Shown here in pieces: positions 6,880 through 15,186 of a DNA stretch of 64,000 nt (its first letter is position 1; every line of letters starts with the position of its first letter). Origin of the DNA: Mycoplasmatota bacterium. GTDB taxonomy: Bacteria > Bacillota_I > Bacilli_A > RF39 > UBA660. The notes below the pieces were generated by a model. The model was not told where the DNA came from, made no database searches, and saw nothing but the letters and a program-made list of their open reading frames with translations. The stretch lies in the NCBI GenBank assembly GCA_022771205.1, contig JALFCF010000005.1, positions 1 to 64,000 on the forward strand. The letters are read 5' to 3'. Both the position numbers and the translations under genes were made by a program.

Positions 6880-7371
6880 CTAACATTTTTTCCATTTAAA
6901 CATAATAGAATATAATTCTTTACCATAAATAAAATCACCAAATTCAATAACTTCCAAAAGATTAGAAATATTATCAACATTACAATAGTAGAAATCATCT
7001 AAATAATATATATCATGACCAGGTAAAATAAAATAGTCTTTTGTTCTAAAATAAAGTTTCTCATCCAAATATACTAAAATCCGAAAATCCAAAGTATAAT
7101 TATAATCTGCTACATTAAGTTGAATCAATTCAAGAAATATTCCCACCTTAGAATGAAGATAAACTTTAACCTTATAAAAACCTTGAAGTGACAATCTATA
7201 TCTAAGTTTTAATAATAGTTTTTTTACCGATTCTATAATCTTATCCTTATCACATTCTATATTAGATAAATATGAAGAGTTAACAAAAATTAAATATTTT
7301 TGCTCCCCTAACCTCTCAATTTTCAAATTATCCTCACCTAATGTAATATATGAAAAAAGCCTAAATAACAT
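6880..7371 (-). CDS. Hypothetical protein cotranslated with engB
   Basis: A 163-residue soluble protein of no recognised family, with alternating hydrophobic and charged strands (KYLIFVNSSYL, VKVYLHSKVGIFLELIQLNV, YTLDFRILVYL), a Tyr-rich centre (GHDIYYLDDFYYCNVD) and a Cys at the C-terminus. It could be a small alpha/beta domain. The ATG at 7371 lies inside the last codons of engB (11-base overlap), so it is probably translated by coupling. The operon position links it to ribosome assembly genes only by neighbourhood. Confidence 0.65.
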   Translation of the reverse strand: MLFRLFSYITLGEDNLKIERLGEQKYLIFVNSSYLSNIECDKDKIIESVKKLLLKLRYRLSLQGFYKVKVYLHSKVGIFLELIQLNVADYNYTLDFRILVYLDEKLYFRTKDYFILPGHDIYYLDDFYYCNVDNISNLLEVIEFGDFIYGKELYSIMFKWKKC

Positions 7372-7957
7372 CACCGTTAATTAGACTTTCCATTTTTTTC
7401 ACAACTTCTTTTACTCCTAACTTAGTAACACTAGAGAACACAACCAAATCATCACCAACCACTAAATCTAAAGTATCTAAAATATCTTTCAAATTTTTTT
7501 CTTTTTTACTTCCACCAACTTTATCAGCCTTTGTTGCTATTACTGTAACCGGCAAATTATAATATTTCAAAAAATTATACATAAGTAAATCATCTTCTGT
7601 TGGCTTATGACGAAAATCAATGAGTAAAAAAACTCGTTTTAAAACAGTTCTCTTCTCTAAATATTCTTCAATCATCATTCCAAACTTAGATTGAGTTTTT
7701 TTATCAACAGAAGCATATCCATATCCTGGAACATCAATTAAATAAAAGCTATCATTAACAGAATAAAAATTAAGAGTCTGAGTTTTTCCAGGTCTAGAAG
7801 ATGTATAAGCTAAATTTTTACGTGATAAAATTGCATTAATAAAGCTACTTTTTCCAACATTACTACGCCCAACTAATAAAAACTCCGGTTTACCTTCTTC
7901 TGGGTATTGACTACGTCTAGTAGCAATAATTTCTAAACTAGCATCTTTAATTACCAT
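7361..7957 (-). CDS. engB: Ribosome biogenesis GTPase EngB/YsxC
   Basis: A 198-residue GTPase of the TrmE-Era-EngA-YihA-Septin class that assists assembly of the 50S ribosomal subunit in the cytoplasm. The P-loop GRSNVGKS is at residues 30-37, the G2/switch region is SSRPGKTQTLNFY, G3 is DVPGYGYA and G4 is TKADK. Length is typical (about 195). AGAGGTG precedes the ATG at 7957. It lies between a DHH phosphoesterase gene (two bases upstream) and a hypothetical gene that overlaps its end, forming a tight leftward operon. Confidence 0.97.
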   Translation of the reverse strand: MVIKDASLEIIATRRSQYPEEGKPEFLLVGRSNVGKSSFINAILSRKNLAYTSSRPGKTQTLNFYSVNDSFYLIDVPGYGYASVDKKTQSKFGMMIEEYLEKRTVLKRVFLLIDFRHKPTEDDLLMYNFLKYYNLPVTVIATKADKVGGSKKEKNLKDILDTLDLVVGDDLVVFSSVTKLGVKEVVKKMESLINGDVI

Positions 7958-7959
7958 AT

Positions 7960-8904
7960 TTACACCTCTCTTTGATATGCTATCAAAAGCTGTTCTAAAT
8001 CATCAATAACTTTCATAGCTTCATCCATAGTTTTAACTCTAACACCACTAGCAAACTTATGTCCACCACCATGATGTTTTTCAGCTATATTATTAATTTC
8101 TGGTCCACGAGAACGGATAGAAATACGAATTTGATTATTTTTAAGATCTTCTGTCATTGTAACCCAAACAAGAACTTCTTTAATAAAGTTAAAATTATTA
8201 ATCATATTACCAGCACTAGCACTGTCAACTCCATATTTCTGTATTATATCATCAGTAATCGAAACATAACCAAGTCCATGATCAGTCACAATCATATTCA
8301 AAGAAATATACCCCTCCAACCTAACTTCATTTAATGGTCTTAAATAAAGTTTTGAATAACAACTTGAAAGTTCAAAGGGATAATTATCAAGATAATAAGA
8401 AACTAAAGAAAACAAATGTGAAGTAGAACTATCAAATAAAAAACGATTAGAATCCGAAACCAATCCCATAAACAAAAGTTCTGCAATAGCTGAATTTAAA
8501 CGAAATTTCATATCAATCAAAAGTTCCATTATAATTTCACACGCTGAAGAGGCCTGATCATTAATAATTTCTAAACCACCAAAATCTTCAACAAATGGAT
8601 GATGATCTATTTTCACAATATAAGAAAATTGAGAAAAGTCAACCGAATCTACTCTCCTAATATCAGGAGTATCTGTAACAATTAATAAAGCATTAGAAAC
8701 AGTTTCTAATTTATCTAATTTTCCAATATGAGCAAATTTTTGACTACCAGTACCTATTGCAATGACCTTCTTTTCCGGAAAATTAAGTTTAATAGCATCT
8801 CGAAGCGCCAATTGGCTACATAAGGCATCTGGATCTACTCCAATGTGTCGAGCAATGACGATCGTATCATACTTCTTAATTGTCTTTAAGAGTTTCCTAT
8901 ACAT
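7960..8904 (-). CDS. nrnA: DHH-family phosphoesterase, NrnA-type nanoRNase/pAp phosphatase
   Basis: A 314-residue manganese-dependent phosphoesterase. Family members degrade 2-5-nt RNA, 3'-phosphoadenosine 5'-phosphate or cyclic dinucleotide products. The DHH domain includes ARHIGVDPDAL (metal-binding DxD) at ~20-30, TDTPDIRRVD and the DHH signature KIDHHPF; the DHHA1 domain ends with the HHGGGHKFASG substrate-binding motif. I chose ATG 8904 because the AGGGTG ribosome site lies seven bases before it, while the TTG two codons upstream abuts that site. It follows ackA by a few bases and runs into engB. Given the c-di-AMP cyclase gene cdaA in this window, a role in pApA turnover is possible. 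Confidence 0.9.
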   Translation of the reverse strand: MYRKLLKTIKKYDTIVIARHIGVDPDALCSQLALRDAIKLNFPEKKVIAIGTGSQKFAHIGKLDKLETVSNALLIVTDTPDIRRVDSVDFSQFSYIVKIDHHPFVEDFGGLEIINDQASSACEIIMELLIDMKFRLNSAIAELLFMGLVSDSNRFLFDSSTSHLFSLVSYYLDNYPFELSSCYSKLYLRPLNEVRLEGYISLNMIVTDHGLGYVSITDDIIQKYGVDSASAGNMINNFNFIKEVLVWVTMTEDLKNNQIRISIRSRGPEINNIAEKHHGGGHKFASGVRVKTMDEAMKVIDDLEQLLIAYQREV

Positions 8905-8915
8905 GTCCAAACACC

Positions 8916-10097
8916 CTATCTATTAATTAACCTTAATGTATCCCTTGCAATCATTAATTCTTCATCTGTTGGAATAACATATACCTCAATTGAAGAGTCA
9001 TCAGTACTAATTTTAACAACTTCACCACGAATATTATTTTTATCTAAATCGATTTTAACACCCAAACAAGCAAGTTCTTCACAAATTTGTCTACGAACAG
9101 GAATACTATTTTCACCAACACCTGCTGTAAAGACAATAACATCAGCACCACCAAGTAATACATAATATTGAGCAATATAATCAACAACACGACGAACATA
9201 TTTATTACGAGCTACAATTGCTTTTTCATCTTGTTCATCACATTTTTCTAAAATATCACGCATATCGCTACTATATTCACTCATACCATATAAACCACTA
9301 CGTTTATTTAAATCATCAACAACTTCACTAGCATTCTTTCCTTCCTGTTCCATAACGTAAGGAATAATAGAAGGATCAATATCTCCTGAACGAGTTCCCA
9401 TCATAATACCTGCAAGAGGAGTAAATCCCATAGATGTATCAACGCATTTTCCGTCTTTTATAGCAGTAATACTACCTCCATTACCAATATGACAACTAAT
9501 TAAACGAAACTCTTGCTTGCCTAATAAGTTCTTAACAGTCTCAGCAATATAGCGATGAGAAGTACCATGAGCCCCATACTTACGTACACCATAATCAGTA
9601 TACCAAGAATAAGGAACAGGATATAAATATGTAGACTTATCCATAGTCTGATGGAAAGCAGTATCAAATACAGCTACCATTGGAACATTAGGCAATACCT
9701 TTCTAAATGCTTCTATTCCCAACATATTAGCTGGATTATGAAGTGGAGCGAATCCTTTAATAGCCTCCAACTTTTCCATAACATCATCATTAACTACAAC
9801 TGACTCTGTAAAAATATCTTTTCCTTGAACAATACGATGTCCAACACCATTTATTTCATCCAAAGATGAAATAATATTTAAATCTGTAAGTTTATCAAGT
9901 AATATATTAACAGCATCAACATGAGTTGCCAATTCTACTTCTTGTGTAATCTTTTCTCCATTAAATTTAATTGTGTAATTACTTCCTTCAATACCAATAC
10001 GTTCAAATAATCCACTAGCAATAACTGCTTCATCATCCATATTAAATAGACTAAATTTTAAGGAACTACTTCCCGCATTAATAGAAATTATTTTCAT
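8916..10097 (-). CDS. ackA: Acetate kinase (copy 1)
   Basis: A 393-residue acetate kinase, converting acetyl phosphate and ADP to acetate and ATP in fermentation. It starts MKIISINAGSSSLKFSLF (ASKHA fold phosphate motif), has VFDTAFHQTMD, the HGTSHRYI histidine motif, GNGGSITAIKDGK and the family signature GFTPLAGIMMGTRSGDIDP, and ends TDEELMIARDT. Length and motifs are complete. GAGGG lies before the ATG and a vegetative promoter is at 10126-10153. A second full-length copy is at 11742-12932; the two differ widely, so they are not a recent duplication. With pflB downstream in the window they suggest mixed-acid fermentation to formate and acetate. Confidence 0.97.
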   Translation of the reverse strand: MKIISINAGSSSLKFSLFNMDDEAVIASGLFERIGIEGSNYTIKFNGEKITQEVELATHVDAVNILLDKLTDLNIISSLDEINGVGHRIVQGKDIFTESVVVNDDVMEKLEAIKGFAPLHNPANMLGIEAFRKVLPNVPMVAVFDTAFHQTMDKSTYLYPVPYSWYTDYGVRKYGAHGTSHRYIAETVKNLLGKQEFRLISCHIGNGGSITAIKDGKCVDTSMGFTPLAGIMMGTRSGDIDPSIIPYVMEQEGKNASEVVDDLNKRSGLYGMSEYSSDMRDILEKCDEQDEKAIVARNKYVRRVVDYIAQYYVLLGGADVIVFTAGVGENSIPVRRQICEELACLGVKIDLDKNNIRGEVVKISTDDSSIEVYVIPTDEELMIARDTLRLINR

Positions 10098-10125
10098 AAC
10101 ATCCCTCTTTCTATAACCTATAAAT

Positions 10126-10153
10126 ATTATACTACAAAGACTATGATTTTCAA
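10126..10153 (-). promoter_or_regulatory. Promoter of ackA copy 1
   Basis: On the minus strand TTGAAA (10153-10148), 16-base spacer, TATAAT (10131-10126). It overlaps the last codon of the upstream gene, so ackA and nrnA-engB can be expressed independently of it. Confidence 0.65.
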
Positions 10154-11478
10154 AGAAAAAGAAGTAGAATAAGACTAATTACCATACTTAAAACCATTAA
10201 ACAAAGTAATAAAAATGGTGTAGAAAAAGCTGCTTTATCAACATCCATAGTTTTCTGATAAACAACTGCATTTACCATACTGCCTTGTGTAGCTTGTATT
10301 ACGTTCTCATTAGTCATCAAATTAGAACTAATTGTTAATGTAGAACCATCACTAGAAAACAAGTGATAAAAACTATCATTATTCGTAACTTTATCATTCT
10401 GGTCCATACTATCAATCAAAGAATCTTTAGTTTCTTCAAATTCATCTTTATCACAATACATTTGTATTGGTTCAACAAGTGGATTATTTTTCTTCTCCAC
10501 AATTACAGAAATCTTATCATCATCTTTATCATCTACAACCGAAATGTCAACACCAGAAGCACCAGCATCATTAGCCATCTGACGATAAGTATCAATCACA
10601 TCCATCGCATCTTCACAAGCAACTGCTCCCAATTGCTTCAAAGGGCAATCATGCACAATTCCAGTAAGTAATGCAACATCTCTAACCTCATCATGAAGAG
10701 GACTATCAATTATCTTATCCCCAGTATTTTCATTAATAAGAACATATTCTCCAAAAGGACTGGTAGTAAGAATACTATGATCATCATTTGCATCAATGGC
10801 ATCAGTCAATATTTGAGCACTTTCTGAAAAAGAATTTTGTCTTTCCTTACCATAAACATAAGAGTCAAAAACTTCTGGATGCTCAGCCATAAAAGAAACT
10901 TGCGAGCTTTGTACTTCGTCAGTCATACCTTCTAAATAATCAACATCTGTTCTTGCAGATACTAAAGAATGTTCTAACATAGAAATCAACTCTTTTTCTG
11001 GAAAAGCACCATTAGTATTATGAATTACTAACTGAAATGTATGATCTGAATTAAGCTGAAAATGAATATCTACACCAGTATTAGAAAAGTTAGCAAGTAA
11101 ACTATCAATTTCTGCCTGATGACTAGCATCTACCTCCATAACAAAATCACCTTTATTTTCAGTATCAAAAGAATAAATAATATCTTTTTTACTACAAACC
11201 TCCTCTAATCCTTGTGAATTAGGTTGCATCTCATAACCATCAATAGAATAATCCTCCACAAAATCCTTATTATTTAACTCATCAATTTGCGCCAATTCTT
11301 TAGTAGTAAACTTATCGTTATAAATTTTTAGTATTTCATTAATCACTAAATCTAAACGCTCTGGATATTCAGTCTTATAGATAATTTCTTCTAAATTAAT
11401 AGGAATATTTTTTTCATGAAATAAATAACTCATATAAGTAGCTTTAGCACATAAGTTAGCTCTTTCTTTACTTGTCAT
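10150..11478 (-). CDS. Tail-anchored acidic protein between two acetate kinase genes
   Basis: A 442-residue protein of no recognised family. There is no signal peptide; the body is soluble and strongly acidic, rich in Asp, Asn and Ser. Residues ~20-80 look like a small helical domain (EIIYKTEYPERLDLVINEILKI). A single hydrophobic segment, FLLLCLMVLSMVISLILLLFL, ends the chain, so it should be anchored by its tail. The centre has repeated mixed alpha/beta stretches. It lies between two non-identical acetate kinase genes on the same strand, which may mean nothing more than shared transcription. A membrane adaptor or sensor is a guess. Confidence 0.7.
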   Translation of the reverse strand: MTSKERANLCAKATYMSYLFHEKNIPINLEEIIYKTEYPERLDLVINEILKIYNDKFTTKELAQIDELNNKDFVEDYSIDGYEMQPNSQGLEEVCSKKDIIYSFDTENKGDFVMEVDASHQAEIDSLLANFSNTGVDIHFQLNSDHTFQLVIHNTNGAFPEKELISMLEHSLVSARTDVDYLEGMTDEVQSSQVSFMAEHPEVFDSYVYGKERQNSFSESAQILTDAIDANDDHSILTTSPFGEYVLINENTGDKIIDSPLHDEVRDVALLTGIVHDCPLKQLGAVACEDAMDVIDTYRQMANDAGASGVDISVVDDKDDDKISVIVEKKNNPLVEPIQMYCDKDEFEETKDSLIDSMDQNDKVTNNDSFYHLFSSDGSTLTISSNLMTNENVIQATQGSMVNAVVYQKTMDVDKAAFSTPFLLLCLMVLSMVISLILLLFL

Positions 11479-11741
11479 ACAACCACAACCTTATCATAAT
11501 AAGTATACTAAAAATAAAATAAACTAGCAATAACGTAAACTTTTTACTTTAAAATTAGAAAAAAGATAAAAAAACAATAGATAAAAGAAGATTATCAGAA
11601 TTATTTTCACTATAAACAGAAAAACATTTCTTAATTTATGAATTAAAAAAGCTTATCATACTCTTTTAAAGCATAATAAGCATCATAACATGTTGCAAGA
11701 AACATCTCAATCAAAAACAAAGCCTTACCCTTCAAATTATA
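11479..11741. other. 263-base gap with a possible 30-codon ORF
   Basis: A possible minus-strand ORF runs from TTG 11735 to a stop at 11643, coding for MKGKALFLIEMFLATC and then YDAYYALKEYDKLF. Its codon use looks like real genes here, but no ribosome site is visible. It could be a remnant or a coupled small protein after ackA copy 2. Nothing else is recognised in the gap. Confidence 0.3.
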
Positions 11742-12932
11742 TTATTGACAATAAATATCATAAGTATCTCTAGCAATCATTAATTCTTCATCTGTACCTA
11801 AAACATACACTGGAATAGAAGAACCATCTTTAGAAACAATTCCTTCTACACCTTTACGTACAATAGTAGAGTTATTTTTTTCTTCGTCTAATAAAACACC
11901 AATAGGAGCAAGTTTTTTCATAACCTCACGGCGAATAATTGGATCATTTTCTCCGCCACCAGCAGTAAAGCAAATTGCATCAATTTTACCACCAAGTTTC
12001 ATATAATATTTAGCAATATAGTCAACTATTTTATTAGTATACATATCAATTGCTAAAACCACTTTTTGTTCATTTGCTTCATATGCGCGATCAATATCCC
12101 GTAAATCGCTCATACCAGCTATACCTTGCAAACCACTTTCAAAATTAAGTTTTTTATCAACCCATTCCAAATTACGTTCTTCTTTTTGCATGACGTAATT
12201 AATTAATGAATAATCAATATCTCCTGAACGAGTGCCCATCATAATACCTGCATTAGGAGTAAAGCCCATAGACGTATCAATAGATTTCCCTTCTTTTACA
12301 GCTGTAATACTACATCCACTACCTATATGACAAATAATTAAATTAGGAACTTTAGCTAAAATATCAGTCATTTGTTCTGTAATAAATTTATGACTTAAAC
12401 CATGAAATCCATACTTTCTAACATCATACTTAACATACCACTCATATGGTACCGGATACAAATAAGTAGATTCATCCATCGTTTGATGAAAAGCCGTATC
12501 AAAACAAGCCACATTTAAAGCCTTAGGAATAGCATCCATAAAAGCACGTATCCCTTTTAACGCTGCCGGATTATGAAGCGGAGCTAGTGGTGAAATAGAC
12601 TCTACTTCTAAAAGAACTCTATCATCAATTACTACTGATTTAGAATACTTATTTCCACCATGAACAATACGATGACCAACAGCCTCAATTTCATCCAAAG
12701 ATGAAATAACTTTGTGTTCTAATAAATGTTCTAATAACAAATTAACTGCATCTTTATGATCTTTTAACTCCACTAAAGATGAACATTTCTCATCTCCAAC
12801 CTTCAAATTATAACAAGAACCATCAAGTCCAATACGTTCATACTGACCTTTCATTATTAGTTTTTCCTCAGGCATTTCGTATAAACGAAATTTCAAAGTA
12901 CTACTACCTGCATTCACTGATAACAATTTCAT
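11742..12932 (-). CDS. ackA: Acetate kinase (copy 2)
   Basis: A 396-residue acetate kinase starting MKLLSVNAGSSTLKFRLY at 12932. An upstream in-frame ATG adds 13 residues without support, while GGAGAG lies just before the chosen start. All signatures are present: CFDTAFHQTMD, GFHGLSHKFI, the GFTPNAGIMMGTRSGDID block and TDEELMIARDT. One visible difference from copy 1 is GSGCSITAVKEG in place of the usual GNGGSITA in the nucleotide/acetate-binding loop (Gly-Gly to Gly-Cys). The copy may have other kinetics or substrate range (propionate or butyrate), but that is unproven. It is monocistronic or leads into the gap ORF and the tail-anchored gene. Confidence 0.95.
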   Translation of the reverse strand: MKLLSVNAGSSTLKFRLYEMPEEKLIMKGQYERIGLDGSCYNLKVGDEKCSSLVELKDHKDAVNLLLEHLLEHKVISSLDEIEAVGHRIVHGGNKYSKSVVIDDRVLLEVESISPLAPLHNPAALKGIRAFMDAIPKALNVACFDTAFHQTMDESTYLYPVPYEWYVKYDVRKYGFHGLSHKFITEQMTDILAKVPNLIICHIGSGCSITAVKEGKSIDTSMGFTPNAGIMMGTRSGDIDYSLINYVMQKEERNLEWVDKKLNFESGLQGIAGMSDLRDIDRAYEANEQKVVLAIDMYTNKIVDYIAKYYMKLGGKIDAICFTAGGGENDPIIRREVMKKLAPIGVLLDEEKNNSTIVRKGVEGIVSKDGSSIPVYVLGTDEELMIARDTYDIYCQ

Positions 12933-13005
12933 AAAATCTCTCCTCGCCTTTATATAAACATAATATAACATATTTATAAAAAAAATTAAAAGAAAAAATA
13001 AAAAA

Positions 13006-13030
13006 AAGATAGGCCTAATCTGCCTATCTT
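13006..13030 (-). terminator. Terminator after the SASP gene
   Basis: AAGATAGGC (13006-13014) pairs with GCCTATCTT (13022-13030); on the minus strand it is followed by eight T. Confidence 0.9.
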
Positions 13031-13045
13031 GTAAGCTACATCTTA

Positions 13046-13258
13046 TTATTTATTGTTATAGCTTCCGCTAACTTGGTTCATACCATTTTGAACCAAACGT
13101 CTAGTGATTTCACCACCAACTGTACCATTTGCACGGCTAGTAGAATCTGGTCCTAAATTAACACCAAATTCATTAGCTATTTCATATTTCATTTTATCAA
13201 TAGCTTGTTTAGCACCAGGAACTCTCATTTTCATAGTAGAATTCTTTGCGTTGTTCAT
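13046..13258 (-). CDS. Small acid-soluble spore protein, alpha/beta type
   Basis: A 70-residue SASP that coats and protects DNA in the dormant spore and is degraded at germination. The GPR protease recognition site is visible as YEIANEFGV, followed by the conserved [16 protein letters not shown] block of the DNA-binding helix-turn-helix. The start is ATG 13258 (MNNAKNS): AGGAGGTG lies directly upstream, and the longer reading begins with a GTG that is part of that ribosome site. It is preceded by a possible forespore sigma-G promoter and followed by a strong terminator, so it stands alone. It is direct evidence that the organism makes endospores. Confidence 0.96.
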   Translation of the reverse strand: MNNAKNSTMKMRVPGAKQAIDKMKYEIANEFGVNLGPDSTSRANGTVGGEITRRLVQNGMNQVSGSYNNK

Positions 13259-13279
13259 TTCTTTCACCTCCTACATTCA

Positions 13280-13308
13280 TAGGTTGTGAAGTTTTGCAAA
13301 TTTAATAC
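13280..13308 (-). promoter_or_regulatory. Possible sigma-G promoter for the SASP gene
   Basis: On the minus strand GTATT (13308-13304), 17-base spacer and CAACCTA (13286-13280) approximate the sigma-G pattern GHATR / CATnnTA with one mismatch in each box. The spacing to the gene is short but workable. The match is weak; the SASP context makes it plausible. Confidence 0.35.
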
Positions 13309-13326
13309 CAAAAATTAATTGGAAAT

Positions 13327-14511
13327 TTATAACAAATCAGAAAATTCTTTTTCTTCATCAACAACAACTATAGTATCAACTTTTTCTACTGCCATATCAA
13401 TCATATCTGAAAAATTAAATTTTTCTTCTTCTTTTATAGCTTGTTCTAAAGAAGGATTTATGACTGGATGTTTTGGGACAAAAACTGTACAACAATCTTC
13501 ATAAGGTAAAATACTAATATCATAGGTATTTATTTTTTTAGCTAGGTCAATTATTTCTAGTTTATCAAAACAAGCAACTGGTCTTAATACTGGCATAGAA
13601 GTAACCTCATTAATAACACGCATACTAGTAAGCGTTTGAGAAGCGACTTGACCAACAGATTCTCCATTAACAATAGCAAGTCCATGATACTTATCGGCCA
13701 ATTTTTCCATAATACGATACATCATACGACGCATAATAGTAATACAATAAGTAGGATGACAATTTTTATAAATTTCTTCCTGTATCGGTGTAAAATTAAC
13801 AATATGCAAATGAATTTCATTAGTATATTGAGCCAATTTTTTAGAAAGCTCAATTACTTTATTTCTAGCATCTAGACTAGTATGTGGAATTGCTTCAAAA
13901 TAAACACAATCAATAGGAACCCCACGTTTCATAGCTAAATAACCAGCAACCGGTGAATCAATACCTCCAGACAACATCAGTAAACCTTTAGGTTGAGTAC
14001 CAATAGGATAGCCACCAGCTCCAGAATAAGCATTAAAATAAATGTAACTATGTTCTTCTCTAATTTCTAATTTAATAAATAATTCAGGATTATGAACATC
14101 TACAAAAACATTCCTTTTATTCTTCAAAACTACTCCACCAAGTATATGATTCATTTCTTGGCTATGAATAGGAAATGTTTTATCACTTCTCTTAGTTTCA
14201 ACTTTAAAAGTATTAAAAGATAAATTTTGAACTAATTGAATCAATAAATCCTTAATAGAATCAATATTAGTATCAACAATATACGCAATATGATACATAT
14301 GAATACCAAAAATACAATCCAGTTTCTTCTTTATATCTTCCAAATCTGAATCTTGAAATTCAATATACATTCGACTGCGATCCCTAAAAATAGAAACATT
14401 AAAATTTTTTAATTTATTTTTAACATTATGATAAAGGGTATTAATAAAAAAGTTACGATTTCCCTTCTTTGTACTAAGTTCACCATACTTAATTAAAATT
14501 ACTCTCTTCAT
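13327..14511 (-). CDS. thiI: tRNA 4-thiouridine synthetase ThiI
   Basis: A 394-residue enzyme that adenylates and thiolates U8 of tRNA and can supply sulfur for thiamine synthesis. It has an N-terminal ferredoxin-like plus THUMP region (residues ~1-165, beginning MKRVILIKYGELSTKKGNR), then the PP-loop ATPase motif LMLSGGIDSPVAGY and the partner motif CITIMRRMMYRI. YEDCCTVF near the C-terminus contains the Cys used by Gram-positive ThiI. There is no C-terminal rhodanese domain, as usual in Bacillota. It lies upstream of the SASP gene, separated by ~60 bases. No dedicated cysteine desulfurase gene (nifZ/iscS-like) adjoins it here. Confidence 0.96.
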   Translation of the reverse strand: MKRVILIKYGELSTKKGNRNFFINTLYHNVKNKLKNFNVSIFRDRSRMYIEFQDSDLEDIKKKLDCIFGIHMYHIAYIVDTNIDSIKDLLIQLVQNLSFNTFKVETKRSDKTFPIHSQEMNHILGGVVLKNKRNVFVDVHNPELFIKLEIREEHSYIYFNAYSGAGGYPIGTQPKGLLMLSGGIDSPVAGYLAMKRGVPIDCVYFEAIPHTSLDARNKVIELSKKLAQYTNEIHLHIVNFTPIQEEIYKNCHPTYCITIMRRMMYRIMEKLADKYHGLAIVNGESVGQVASQTLTSMRVINEVTSMPVLRPVACFDKLEIIDLAKKINTYDISILPYEDCCTVFVPKHPVINPSLEQAIKEEEKFNFSDMIDMAVEKVDTIVVVDEEKEFSDLL

Positions 14512-14553
14512 ATTACCACCTCAACATCTCAAATATTTTATCATAAAAAAAAA

Positions 14554-14576
14554 AAGAAGAAAACACCTTTCTTCTT
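14554..14576 (-). terminator. Terminator of the ezrA/prepilin operon
   Basis: AAGAAGAAA pairs with TTTCTTCTT around 14554-14576, followed on the minus strand by a run of ten T. It overlaps the stop codon of the prepilin-like gene. Confidence 0.75.
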
Positions 14577-15186
14577 AATCATTTACTTTTTTCATATAAC
14601 GATACTTTGTTTCTTTAGTAATCTGATATTCTGCTGGTATTTCAGAAACTCTTTGAAAACTAGTACCTTTTAATTTATTAAATTCATACAAAAAAATATC
14701 TTCTTCTAAGTTCTCAGGAAATCCATCTTCTTTATAGTTATATAAAATAGCCTCTTGTCTTTCACCTTTTATCTCACTAGAAGTCCATTTTCCAACTTGA
14801 TAAATAACATATGGCTTTTCTAAACTATCTTGCTCATAAATCAAATAATTACCACATTCCAAAGTAACATATTTCTTATTACTGCTTACTGATACTTTAG
14901 AAGCATATGGATTACAATACTTACTTCCTTTAAATGGATTTTTCATATTAGAAAGAAGTTTTTGATCTATCGCCATTTGTAAATAATAAACACTATAATT
15001 TCCATCTACTGCATTTAAATTAGCAGCAGTTAAAGCAAACATTCTAGCATTATTTTCCATCAAATCATATTTTTCTTTATAATCTGTATTAAAAACACGA
15101 GCTAACAGTATAGCTACGATAATTAATATCATTACAAATACTGTCAATATTTCATATGTACCAAAACCACGATTATTCTTATTTAT
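14575..15186 (-). CDS. Prepilin-like protein with class III leader
   Basis: A 203-residue protein whose N-terminus, MINKNNRGFGTYEILTV, reads as a type IV prepilin leader: short basic leader, Gly at the cleavage point, Phe, and Glu at +5, followed by ~22 hydrophobic residues (VFVMILIIVAILLARVF). The C-terminal domain has a Cys pair (SKYC and LEC) that could form a disulfide, and mixed strands. I chose ATG 15186 because it places the leader correctly; a longer reading adds 12 residues including Cys and Trp. It overlaps the end of ezrA by eight bases. No other pilin, prepilin peptidase or secretion ATPase gene is in the window, so its machinery must be elsewhere. It may be a single pseudopilin. 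Confidence 0.65.
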   Translation of the reverse strand: MNKNNRGFGTYEILTVFVMILIIVAILLARVFNTDYKEKYDLMENNARMFALTAANLNAVDGNYSVYYLQMAIDQKLLSNMKNPFKGSKYCNPYASKVSVSSNKKYVTLECGNYLIYEQDSLEKPYVIYQVGKWTSSEIKGERQEAILYNYKEDGFPENLEEDIFLYEFNKLKGTSFQRVSEIPAEYQITKETKYRYMKKVND

